64,000 bases of DNA from Torreya grandis. Lineage: Eukaryota; Streptophyta; Pinopsida; Cupressales; Taxaceae. Below are positions 27,881-38,650 of this stretch, one piece after another. Both the position numbers and the translations under genes were made by a program. The notes under the pieces are model-generated. The model did not search any database and was not told the DNA's origin. It was given only the letters and a program-made list of their open reading frames with translations. The number at the start of each line of letters is the position of its first letter. Positions within the stretch are counted from its first letter, which is position 1. The stretch spans positions 3,281,501 through 3,345,500 of the forward strand of contig JARHVA010000223.1 in NCBI GenBank assembly GCA_037957365.1, given 5' to 3'.

Positions 27881-30290
27881 TAAACACCATATAGTTATAA
27901 TATACATTCATATTGTCATGAATTATTTCAATTCATAATAACATTCTTAATCATGCTCCTATAGGTGATTGGAGGTAAGAAAAAATGGGAAAAATTAATA
28001 AAATTAAAAATAAAGATGTCAACTCCATATCCTAATGGATAATGCTTGGTGAAACCATTCATAATTATGCTCATAGATAAACCCACATGGGAAATTATGC
28101 ATACTAAATTTTCAATAATCAACATTCAACATGATTGGTGTTCATTCAATTCAGTGCTCATTGATTTTGGGCTTAACATTTATTGTGTTTGACATATATT
28201 GGGATAGAGTGATAATTTAACCTATCAATTTTTGAACTAGATCTAACACTTGTTTCATCAGATTCTCATTTGATTTGATCAACATTAGAGTGAAACTTAA
28301 GGTAAAATCATTATTTTAAGAAAGCTCTCAATTTTTGTCTTAGTGTAGAGCCTAAAATTGAGAGATGAATTTTGAATATAAACACTTGGTCCAAAAACTT
28401 TATTTAGAACTCTAAAAATCAAGGGGGAGTCTAACACCTAAAAAATAGGCTAGGGATTCTGACAACTACAAAATAGGGTCCAAGTTTCATCTATCCATTA
28501 ATTTCACATCCAAACTCTATTTTACCTTTCATTCAATGCATTTAGAATATATTTTGATAAATAAAAAATGTCAATGAATAATTGTAATAAAAATTCATAT
28601 CAAATTTAGAAAATCAAGAGGGAGTATGTTAGTTACAAAATAGGCTAGGGAGTCTGATAGCTATAAAACAAGGTCCAGTTTCCTTCTATCCATAAATTTT
28701 GAATCCAAAATATGGTCTGGTTCCCGTTCAATGAATCAAGAAGATATTTTTATGAGGAAAATTTATATTAAGGACTCATGGACCAAAAATTAATATATTT
28801 TATTTTTGAAATTTCAATTCTAAAAGTAATGCCAAAAGAGGTAGCTATAAAAGCAGGTCAAAGTTTTGATAATGTTAAAGTAGGGTCCAAGTTTCCTCTA
28901 TCCATAAATTTTGAATCTAAAATCTATTTTGGATCCAATTAAATCTCTTGGGAATATATTCTGATGAGGAAAATTTTATCTTAGGGCCTCATGGTCCCAA
29001 ACCTACTAGATTTTATTTGGGAACTTTCACATCCAAAAGTAGTGCAAAAAGAGGTAGTTATAAAACTAGGTTGAAGTTCTGATAGCTATAAAGCAGGTTC
29101 TAAATTCCCTCTATCCATAATTTCACATCCAAAATTTTTCCTAGATCCCATTAAATGCATTTGGAATATATTTAATGAAGAGCATTTTATTTTAAGGAAT
29201 CATGGTCCCAAACCTAATATATTTTCTCTGGGAGTTTTCAAGTCCAAAAGCAATGCAAAAATAGGTAACTAAAAAAGGAGGTCAAAGTTCTACAAAATAA
29301 AAAGTAGAGTTCAAGTTATCCCTAATGCTCAAGAAATATTGATTTTTGAAAATTTCACTTTTAAATTTTTTAATTTATTCACTTTCACACTTTGTAAATG
29401 TCACTTTTGAACTAAAGGTGTACTTATTCTATTTTTTCTAAAAAGTGATTTTTGTAATGGTTTACCAAATTAAGAGGTAGTGTCCTAATTTATAAATAGC
29501 ACCTTATAAGATTTAAATAGGTGTTTTTAAGACATTAAGAGGGTGGGGGTTTTTATTTTCCCTCAATAATTTGGAGATAAAATGTTATAAATTTGTGTAT
29601 ACATATACTTTTCTGTATTTATGAATATGAGAATACAATAAAGTGTGATGAATGTTGCTCTAAATAGGTGTTAATGTTATATGGTAATGGAATGTGATTT
29701 GATCTTTAGATTTAGAAGGAGTAATTAAATATTTTTGGTTTCTTGGTTGAATTCAAAGTTCTAATGATGCAAACTTTTGTGTTATGAATCTTTGCATATG
29801 GATTTATGTTATATGCACACAATCTAAATGTAAAAATGACTTTGTCCTTACAGGTACATCCTAAATGAATTTTTTGTCTATGTTATTATTTTAATTTGAT
29901 ATAAAGGGTTAATATTCATTTTATATTCCTTTTTTTGGGTTACTCAAATGGTTCTCTATGTTTACTCCATTGTGGGTTTTTCCTCTTCTTCCTTATTCTT
30001 CTATCTCCCTCTACTTATTTTCATTATTTTTGATTTTGTTTCTTTTTAGTGATTTCTAGTTAAAAGTATGAAAGAACTCCAAAAAATACCTATATATGAC
30101 AAGGGAAATGTCCCTCTCAAATGTAGATTAAAATCACCCTCTCCATGATGATTTATCCAATGTTGCAAGTTTATGTCGCTACACATTGGTTGAGTCACTA
30201 AAATTAATGAAAAAACATGATGACATAAAATATTGCCAACAATTTTTGGAAAATACATTGGGGATCAATGTGCCTTTTGTATTTTATTTT
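27880..30290 (+). repeat. Left arm of a large inverted repeat (probable gypsy LTR/leader)
   Basis: About 2.4 kb that aligns with the reverse complement of about 38650-41930. Shared blocks in order: CATGAATTATT near 27920, AACCCACATGGGAA near 28080, CAACATTAGAGTGAAA near 28282, the minisatellite (28440-29330), GTGTGATGAAT near 29644, ATAAAGGGTT near 29902, CTATCTCCCTCTA near 30000, and an end near 30290. A gypsy gag starts at about 30310 in the same orientation, so the arm may be LTR plus leader; LTR termini could not be fixed. The minus open frame 30046-30258 and the plus frame 38685-38912 are shadows of this same homology. Confidence 0.8.
28440..29330 (+). repeat. Minisatellite, 5 units of about 205 bp (left arm)
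   Basis: Each unit carries AAAGTAGGGTCCAAGTTTCCTCTATCCATAA-like text, then a TTTTGAATC..AAA segment, ATTCAATGCATT..GAATAT and CTCATGGTCC. Anchors fall near 28470, 28672, 28882, 29095 and 29303. The right arm holds nine units of the same family in opposite orientation. Confidence 0.88.
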
Positions 30291-30309
30291 TAATATTTCA
30301 AGCAAACTC

Positions 30310-31061
30310 ACCTAGAATGGAAGTTGATGACTCTACTAAAGTAAGTACGTAATGCATATCACTTTTTGATTCATGATATGGTGTTGGTTTTACCTATCCC
30401 AGGGGGAAACTATTTTATTTCTTTGGTTTTGGGCCAATATAGTGAGTTAAATTTAGGCTCAAGGAAGATATTTCAAAAGTTATATAGAGAAGAATATTAA
30501 CATGTAGATTATTACATTCAAGCTTTCACCATGGCATGTAGAATTCTTGGATTTGGTAAAGATATCTTTGTGACCCTTTTTTTTGGAACTCTCATTAAGC
30601 ATAATATTGATTGGTTCTTGAATTTTAAGGATGGATGAATTATAGATTGGAATATCATAAAGAATAATTTTCTAAATAGAGTTAAACCAATCGTGGATGT
30701 AGGTACATTGTTGTTTAAGTTTTTACAAATTTAGAATAGAGAAGGAGAAAACATGAGATAATTTGTGGAACACTCCAGCAAACTATTAGAATTGATTCCT
30801 TATACCAATCAACAAAGTTTCAATAATAAAATTTGAATCTTAATTACCAATTTGAATCTGGAGATTCATTTTATCTTAAAAATGAAAAAAGTGTATGATG
30901 TGGAAGATGCATAACTACAAGTAGTTAAGATTAAAGACAATCTAATTTTGAATAGGAAGTTAAAAAACATGTTGTAAAATACATTTTAAATATATAAAAT
31001 AGTGAATGAAAAATGAAAAATATCAAAAAATAGTAAAAAATCATCATGAAGAATTCAAATT
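30310..31061 (+). pseudogene. Gypsy G4 gag fragment
   Basis: Read on +: RMEVDDSTK, YYIQAFTMACRILGFGKDIF, VTLFFGTLIKHNIDWFLNFKDG, IIDWNIIKNNFLNRVKPIVD, VEHSSKLLELIPYTNQQSF and MKKVYDVEDA*LQVVKIKDN. This wording (A.DWF..L..GSI.DW..M...FL.RF..., ...LE.IPYT..., ...EDAQL.AV.IE.NL) is typical of plant gypsy capsid. Stops and one frame change break it. It is cut at 31061 by copia C, whose TSD CTCCA follows. Confidence 0.75.
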
Positions 31062-31066
31062 CTCCA

Positions 31067-32842
31067 TGTTAAACATTGTTCCTATTGTTGAAGTTTGGCA
31101 TTAATGTTGCCTTTGATGTCAAAGGTTCTTAAGAAAGGTGTTCATGAGGTTATTAAAGAATGTCCTTATTTTATAGCTTAATTTAGAGGTATGAATTGTA
31201 TAAAGATAATTTAAGACATGTAATCAATGTATAAGATCATCAATAAGTGTTTCAAGGTCAGTTGTCAAGTTTCAAGAGCTTGAGAAGCCTAGTCATGACA
31301 CTAGTTATTAAATAAAGAGACCTTGTAAGAAGGTATGAGCTTGATTTGATAGTGATATGGATTCATATAAAAACAAGATGTTATATTAGGTTGTTTTATA
31401 ATTCATATGAGTAATGGATCACTCATGATAGTCTCAGAGTGAGCCAATAGGGTTAAGACCTACAAACCTAGTATGTAACTAGATCACCTCTAGACCTTGC
31501 CTTACCTAATGAGGTGTCATGAGGAGTTGTCAAAGCCTATGAAGGCTGTAAATAAATGTTTTAAAATTATATAGGTATTTTAAATTTTTTATATTAGGTT
31601 TTTATATCTTGGATAGTGTCTAGAAGGTCAGTTTCAGGGCCTAATGTGCCTTGTAGGTCAAGGCCTAGAGAGCAAACAGAGAGAGAGCATGGCCTAATGG
31701 GGTATGAAATTATATTTAAAAGGATAATATGGAAATTTTATAATTTATTAAAAAAATTCATGTTTTTTCAATCATTTTTACCAAGTTTTAGGTCAAAATT
31801 TGAAGGTTAAGGTAAGAAATAGTGTTTTTGAGGTCTCTCATGTGCACAGAATGAAGGGTCTCAACCCGAGAAGAAATTTCAAGTGTTTATTGGCATGTTT
31901 AAACTCTTAAAAGGAACCTAATATGTTGATTATATATGGTTAATGGTCCTATATAATATCTCTAGGCATTAGTTTTGGAAATGAGAAGCAGTCTTTTATG
32001 AACAATTGTTAACATCAAAAATAATGCTAACCCTCTCCAAAACCCTAACACTGACCCAATGTGAAATATATTTTTAAAAAATCCTATAATGTATTGGTAT
32101 AGATATATAAGTGGTTTTATGTTGTATTAAAATCTCCCAAGAAACTCCAAGTGTGATTGGTTTGTCAGGTGAGTGAGTGGACCCTACAAAAAGGCCTTAT
32201 TTCTCAAAGATTTATTATAGCAGTTAGAGTTAAAAAAGTCAAAGCTAATAAATGAATGGAATAAAAATATTGAGACTTGTATTTTATGTACATGGTGGTT
32301 TATAAATATTTTATATCACTCAGGTGTGCTAAATATATCATACAAGTTGACCAATTACTAATAGACCTAATGGTGAAAATAGTGAGAAAATTAGGCAAAA
32401 GTGAGAAGTTGATTAGGGATGTGATATCATAGATTATGGATAAATAAAATTTCATGTATATGTATTTAAATACATATAATACATGTTAATATTGGATATT
32501 TGTTTTTTAGATCATTGAATATGATGAATATGTTGCTCATAAGTTGACCTATCTAGTTCAGATGAGACAGTGAGGTACGTGACCATGAGATTGGTCTACA
32601 AGACCAATATTACAATTTGAACACATTACATATCTATATAAAAATGGTATAATTAAATAATATGATCATATAAATGAATTTGAAGTCTCTAAAAGTGGTT
32701 TTATAGGTGTTTTAGGTCATTATTTCCATGACTATATTTTAAGGCTAGTTGGTAGTTTTGAGTGGGCTACTTGCAGAGAAGAGTTTTTAGTCCTTTTTCC
32801 CTATGTAATGAAGTATAATTAACTTGGTGAAAATTTTAATGT

Positions 32843-32880
<38 letters not shown>

Positions 32881-33056
32881 TTATGGTTGTTTGAAAAAAT
32901 TGTCTGTTTGCTTCAGTTGTTCAAGACAGACTTTTTGAGTATACACAAGCCTAATTGTGAATGGTGATAATGACATTATTCAAGTGGTGGTTGGAGATAA
33001 AATGTGTCATGGACCTAACATTATACTATTATGACATATAGGAATAAAAATTACCT

Positions 33057-33120
<64 letters not shown>

Positions 33121-33280
33121 TTTCATGGTTGTTTGAAAAAATGTCTGTTTGCTTCAATTGTTCAAGACAGACTTTTTGGGTATACACAAGCCTAATTGTG
33201 AATGGTGATAATGACATTATTCAAGTGGTGGTTGGAGATAAAATGTGTCATGGACCTAAGATTATAATATTATGACATAT
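31067..33280 (+). repeat. Copia C 5' LTR, 3'-truncated
   Basis: It aligns with the first ~2 kb of 35242-38216: TTGAAGTTTGGCATT, TCATGACACT, GGACCCTA.AAAAA, GACCTAATGGT, GAGATTGGTCT.CAAGACC, GCCTAATTGTGAA. Homology ends at GGACCTAAGATTAT (about 33265), roughly 970 bp before the LTR should end. The plus open stretch 31616-31810 lies wholly inside and has a counterpart with stops in the other LTR, so it is not a gene. Confidence 0.85.
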
Positions 33281-33302
33281 AGGAATCAAAATTACCCTCA
33301 AT
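32846..33302 (+). repeat. Tandem duplication of about 215-240 bp, each copy headed by (AT)n
   Basis: Copy 1 starts with (AT)n at 32846-32875, copy 2 with (AT)n at 33059-33115. Both continue ATGGTTGTTTGAAAAA, GTTCAAGACAGACTTTTT, GCCTAATTGTGAATGGTGAT and end ATGACATATAGGAAT.AAAATTACC. The last ~45 bp of each copy is non-LTR (pol-side) sequence, absent from the 3' LTR, so the duplication happened after the internal deletion. Confidence 0.88.
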
Positions 33303-33305
33303 ATA

Positions 33306-34966
33306 AATTCAAAGAGATCACCCTAAATCTCAAATCATTGGCAATAATAGTGTAGGTATGCAAACAAGGAGAAGACTGGTAAGTAATTTAAATCAAAAAA
33401 ATGTTGCTCTATTATCCAAGATTGAACCTAAGAGTATTATATAAGTAATAAAATAAAAAATTTAGATATGTGATATGAATGAGGAGTTAGACCAAATAGA
33501 TAATAATGAGACTTGGGAACTAGTTCCTAGAACCTAAAGATAAGAATTTCATTGGCACAAAATGGGTGTTTAGAAATAGGTTGAATGAAGATAGAAAAGT
33601 CACTAAAAAAAAGGATAAATTTGTATGAGAGGGATATGCACAAGCTTAATGGGTATATTTTTAGGATACATTTGCACCAATATCAATACTGGAGGCCACC
33701 AGACTATTTTTAGCATATAAAATATTCAAAGGATTCAAGGTATACTAGATGGATGCCAAATCTACCTTTTTGAATGGGAATTTAGAAGAGGAAGTGTACA
33801 TTAAGAAACCTAAAGGCTTATCACTATCAGATGACAAATATTAATTTTTCATGTTGGAAAAGGCTATTTATCGTCTAAAGTAAGCTCTTGGAGCTTGATA
33901 TGCTAAATTGGACAAATATTTTTTGGATCAAAGATTCAAAAGAAGAGTTGTAGATGGTAATCTATATATCAAGATAAAATATGATCATAAATTGATTGTA
34001 GTTGTATATGTAGATGACATCATCTTTGGTGGAAATCATGATAAAATGACTAAGGCCTTTATAAAGGTGATGAAGAAAGAGTTTGAGATGTACATGCTAG
34101 GAGAACTATCATTCTTTCTGAAGTTACAAATCACTCAATATGAAAAAGGTATATTCATCTCACAAGCTAAATACATAAGAGAGATGTTAAAGAAGTTTGA
34201 GATGGAATATTTAAAGGAATTTAGTACACCCATGATCATAGGATGTAGGTTTATTAATGAAGATGAGTCTCCAATGGTAAATTAGACATCATATAGGTCA
34301 ATTATTGGAAGTTTATTATACACCACTACCTCTAGAATTGACATCATGCAAACATTAGGTCTTATAGGAATGTTTAAAGCATATCTAAAGGAGAATAATC
34401 TACAAGTAGTCAAAAGGATACTAAGGTATATTAAGGGGACTATGGAGTATGGATTGTGGTATCTAAGAATCAAGGAGTTCAATTTGATAGCCTACATATA
34501 TGTAGATTGGGCAGGAAGTATATATGATAGGAAGAGTACTAGTGGAGGAGCCTTCTTTCTAAGTGGGTAACTAGTTTCATGGATAAGTAAGAAGAAATAA
34601 TTAGTAGCTTTGTCTACTTGTGAGGTTGAGTACATTAAAATATCCTCATATTACACTCATGTCTTATAGATGTGATAGACCCTAAAAGACTACAAGGTGG
34701 AGTATGATGGTCCTATCCCTATAAATTATGACAATATAAGATCTATAAGAGCCTCAAAGAACCCTATCATGCACACAAGGACCAAAAACATTACCATCAT
34801 GTATAATTTTATAAGAGAGAAGGTAAGTGAATAAAGTTTCAAACTTGAATATGTTTCTACATAGGACCAGATTGCAGACATATTGACCAAACCATTTGCA
34901 AAGGTAACTTTTGAACACCTAAGATAGGAATTGGGTGTAATTCTTATCCCTAAAAATCATTAAAAA
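33306..34966 (+). pseudogene. Copia C pol remnant: RT and RNase H
   Basis: It starts QRDHPKSQIIGNNSVGMQTR (the integrase/RT linker), then MNEELDQIDNNETWELVP near 33475. An open stretch from 33908 includes VVYVDDIIFGG (34001-34033) with the catalytic YVDD intact, then MLGELSFFLKLQI and FISQAKYIREMLKKF. RNase H pieces run from 34346: LRYIKGTMEYGLWY, YVDWAGS then DRKSTSGGAFF, ending DQIADILTKPFAK near 34885 and LGVILIPKN near 34950. Frameshifts and stops are scattered. No gag, protease or integrase core remains. Confidence 0.88.
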
Positions 34967-35229
34967 ATTCAAGTACATAGGGGGAGTTAATCATTGTAAT
35001 TAGATCTAGAAATAGGTGAGTTTTTCCAAGAAGGTATGCATGGAGATAGGGGAGCATGTTTGTATTATGTCTCATAAAATCATTAGCATTGTGTGTTGAG
35101 TATTTTGGTTTTATGGAATGCAATTCAAGGAGTTATAGACATCACTTTATCACTTATGTCAAAGGGGGATAAACACCAGAATGGGGAGATAATAATGATC
35201 AATATAAAATATGTTTTTCCATTAATGAC

Positions 35230-35241
35230 AAAGGGGGAGAT
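35230..35241 (+). other. Copia C polypurine tract
   Basis: AAAGGGGGAGAT abuts TGTTGATCATTG, the start of the right LTR. Confidence 0.85.
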
Positions 35242-37005
35242 TGTTGATCATTGTTTATTTTGTTGAAGTTTGGCATTGATATTATCATTGATGTCAAAGG
35301 TTCTTAAAAAAGGTGTTTATGAGGTCATTAAAGAATTTCATTGTTTGATAAAACCATTGAGAGATATGAAATTATCTAAGGAGCATGTAAGATATTTGAG
35401 AAAGGTAGAGGAGCATCAATAAGTGTTTCAAGGTCAATTGTCAAGTTTTAAGAGCTTGAGAATCCTAGTCATGACACTGGTCATTGCATAAAGAGACCTT
35501 GTAAGAAGGTATGAGCTTGGTGGACTAGTGATATGGATGAAAAGAGGTATAATAGGCTATATGATGTTGTTTGAGCATGAATATGAGTAATTGGAACACT
35601 CATGAGAGTTTTTAAATGAGCCTACAAGGGTAGGACCTACAGACCTAGTATGCAACTAGACCATATCTAGACCCTACTTGAGCTAATGAGGTGTCATGAG
35701 TAGTTGTCAAGGCTTATTAAGGACATAAAGAAATTTTTGAGAATTAGATAGGTTTTTTGATTTTTCATATTGAGAGTTTGGACAATGGATAGAAGGATAG
35801 TTTCAAGGCCTAATGTGACTTGTAGGTTAAGGCCTAGAGAGTAAAGAGAAGGAGCATGGCCTAATGGGTTATGATATTATATTTATAAGGATACTATGGA
35901 AATTTGATCATTAAAAAAAAATAATGTATATTAAATAATGTTAAACAATTTTCAAGTCAAAATTTTAAGGTTAAGTCAAGAAATAGTGTTTTGAGGTCTC
36001 TCATGTGCACATAATGAAGGGTTCTCAACATAAGAAGAAATTTCAAGTGTTCATTGGCATGTGTAACGTCTACATGGGAACCTGAGATATTGAAGAGAGA
36101 TTGGGAAGGGTCATATCTCATATCTTTAGGCATTAGTTTTGGAAATGAGTGGTTGTCCTTTATGAACAATCATTAACACCAAAAATAGTGTTAACCCTCT
36201 CTAAAATCCTAACACTGACCTGATGTGAAAGATATTGTTCAAAATAGACCAAAATGGATTGGTATGGATATATAAGTGGTTGGAGGTTGTATGAAACTCT
36301 CATAGTCACCTCTATGTGTGATTGGTTTGTTAGGTGAGTGAGTGGACCCTATAAAAAATGTCTTATTTCTCAAAGATTTATTATAATAGTTAGAGTTGAC
36401 CAAGTCAAAGTTGATAAATGAATGGAGGAAAAATATTGAGAATTGTATTTAATTTCCATGGTTTTTTTTGAGTAGGTTATATACCTCAAGTGTGATAAAC
36501 TAGTCATATAAGTTTGACTACTCACTAACAGACCTAATGGTCCAAACAATGAGAAAACCTGGCAGAAGTGAGAAGTTGATTAGCGATATGTTATCATGGA
36601 TTAGGGATGAATCAAGGTACATGGATATGTTTTTAAATACATGTTCATATTAGATATTTTATTTTTATATTAGTGAATATGATGAATATGTTGCTCATAA
36701 GTTGACTTGTCTAGTTCATATGAGATAGTGAGGTATGTGACTATGAGATTGGTCTGCAAGACCAATATTGCCATTTGAACATATTATATATCTATATAAT
36801 AATGGTATAATGACATCATAGGATAATATACATGTATTTTAAGTATTTGAACGTGTTTTTACATTTTTTTAGGTCATTTTTTCTATGATTGTGTTTTAAG
36901 GCTAGTTGGCAGTTCTAAGTGGGCTACTTATAGAGAAGAGTTTGAGTCTTTTTTCACTGTGTAATAAAGTATAATGAACTTGGTGATTTTTTAATGTGTT
37001 AAAGG

Positions 37006-37099
<94 letters not shown>

Positions 37100-38216
37100 C
37101 CATGTTTGTTTGACAAAATTGTGTTTTTTATTCAACTGTTCAACATAGACTTTCTGGGTATGCACATGCCTAATTGTGAAGAGTGTTAATGGCGTGCTTC
37201 AAGTGGTAGTTGGAGATAAAAGGTATCATGGACCTAATATTATCTTGTTAGGAGTATATTTTAGTGACATATGATATTTTATTTCTATGTAATGAGTTTT
37301 AAAATTTTCCAAGGAGTTTAAAGGGTAACGTGTGTTAATGAAGGCCTAATTGAATTAGGTCTCCTTAAGGCCTAAAAGAGGGTTTTTGTCCTATATTCTA
37401 TGATAAACCTATTATAATGTTTTATTCATGTTTTTTAATTTAATAAGTCATGTTTTATGGGAAATATTAATTTTCAAGTGTATATGTCTGACCAGGGGTG
37501 TATGAGTAATAACCTGGTATAAGAACAAGACCTAATAGGTTGAATTGATTAGTTACAGAATGAGTGAGTTGAAGTAGAAGATATAAAAATTTGAAGATAT
37601 AAATAAGGTACTATAGAACATAATAAGGGTGTAGATAAAATATCATGGAGATATAATAGAATTACTATAGATGATTATCAAGGCCAAAAGACCTAATCTA
37701 TCTTGAAGAGACCTAGTTGAGCAAAGGAGCCTAGAAGGTAGTTTTGAAGAAGGATAAGTGTGCAAAGAGTTGAAGAAATAGTCATCATAAGTTTTTTGAG
37801 AAAAAATATTTAATAAATTTGATCAAGATAATCAAGTGTATGAGTTGGTGTTGAGTCATCTAGGGGTTGATACATCCTTATAAGTAGGTGCTTGTTAAAT
37901 GCCTAGTCAAGTGGGTGTTTGGCTAGATAGGGTTGGTGCTCTAAGTGAAGTTGATGTTTCACTAAATATTTATGTTTGTCTTATAAGAATACAATCCATT
38001 TTCATCATTAGTGGGTTTTATTCTCCTTGAGGGTTTCCCACTCAAATAAGTGTTCTATATGTTATGCTCTTGTCTTATGCTCATGGCTCTTAATGTGTTA
38101 CTAGTTCACTATATTATTTTGATAGTGCATGAATGATAAAGTAAAGTTGTAAAAGTTATTGAAGACTGATTCAATTCCCCCCACCCCCCACCCCACCTCA
38201 GTCATTTCTTCCAACA
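35242..38216 (+). repeat. Copia C 3' LTR, about 3 kb
   Basis: It starts TGTTGATCATTG and ends TTCTTCCAACA at 38216, followed by the target duplication CTCCA. The end block GATTCAATTCCCCCCACC...CTCAGTCATTTCTTCC resembles the pyrimidine-rich U5 end common in long-LTR plant copias. It contains a (TA)n run at about 37007-37097. No coding frame is supported. About 970 bp at its 3' end has no counterpart in the truncated left LTR. Confidence 0.88.
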
Positions 38217-38221
38217 CTCCA

Positions 38222-38650
38222 TATAAGGCAATTTAATAATAAAATCCTAATCATATACAACACTATTCAAAAAGAAAATAATGTAAAATTATGCCAATAT
38301 CTTCTGACTATTTCAATTATATAATTTTTAGTGAGATATATTTTAATTTAGAGCCTATAATTTAACCATGAGAGGGAAATTTAATTGGAATAAATCATTT
38401 TTAGCATGAGTATAGTGATGATGAGTCAAAAATATTTCTCTATGATGAAGATAATACCACTCTTCTAGTTCCTTATGAATGGTTATATTGAATCAAATGA
38501 TTTAATAACATGTTAAAATTTTTAAATATTGACATTTTAAAGTTTTACCAATAGTACCTATTATTAAGAAGAAAACATAATTTATTCTTCACTATTTCTT
38601 TTTTCTTCCTAAAAAACCCAACACCTTGTTGAAGGGCTTGAAGATGATCT
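38222..38650 (-). pseudogene. Retroelement internal fragment between the arms
   Basis: After removal of copia C this joins the G4 gag end at 31061. On the minus strand near 38690-38560 it reads NFPSPRVIIGNKIQNYEDH and LQALQQGVGF, matching the plus-strand text at 42856-42960 (KFPFLVVSIGKENHYYEDN, LQSLQQGVGF). The two are therefore inverted copies flanking the right arm. I do not recognise the domain; it is probably gag or the gag-pol spacer of a gypsy element. It is broken by stops. Confidence 0.5.

Larger units (their letters stand above)
31067..38216 (+). mobile_element. Ty1/copia element C, long-LTR, internally deleted
   Basis: The element is flanked by a perfect duplication CTCCA (31062-31066 and 38217-38221). 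It starts TGTTAAACATTG and ends CTTCCAACA. The right LTR is complete (35242-38216, 2975 bp) with a polypurine tract before it. The left LTR is homologous only to about 33275 and then joins pol sequence directly: primer-binding site, gag, protease and most of integrase are missing. The remaining pol is RT/RNase H. The YVDDIIFGG-type RT and the AAGGGGGAGAT tract suggest a SIRE/Tork-like copia lineage (inference). Confidence 0.88.

Noticed and set aside
28440..29330. CRISPR-like array
   Set aside because: Units are ~205 bp of continuous homologous sequence without short identical repeats and unique spacers; this is a minisatellite in plant retroelement DNA. The ~60-bp motif array at 48.6-50.9 kb also lacks fixed repeat length and constant spacer size.
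30046..30258. Two similar predicted proteins, 30046-30258 (-) and 38685-38912 (+), as a conserved gene pair
   Set aside because: They are the two arms of the inverted repeat read in matching sense; the similarity extends equally over non-coding DNA, and neither has a start or domain that is conserved beyond it.
31616..31810. A GC-richer open frame (SRRSVSGPNVPCRSRPREQ) resembling a small basic protein
   Set aside because: It lies wholly inside the copia C LTR, and the homologous part of the other LTR (around 35780-35860) is interrupted.
35957..36169. Minus-strand open frame in copia C 3' LTR as an LTR-encoded protein
   Set aside because: The counterpart in the 5' LTR (around 31800-32010) does not keep the frame, and no motif is recognisable.
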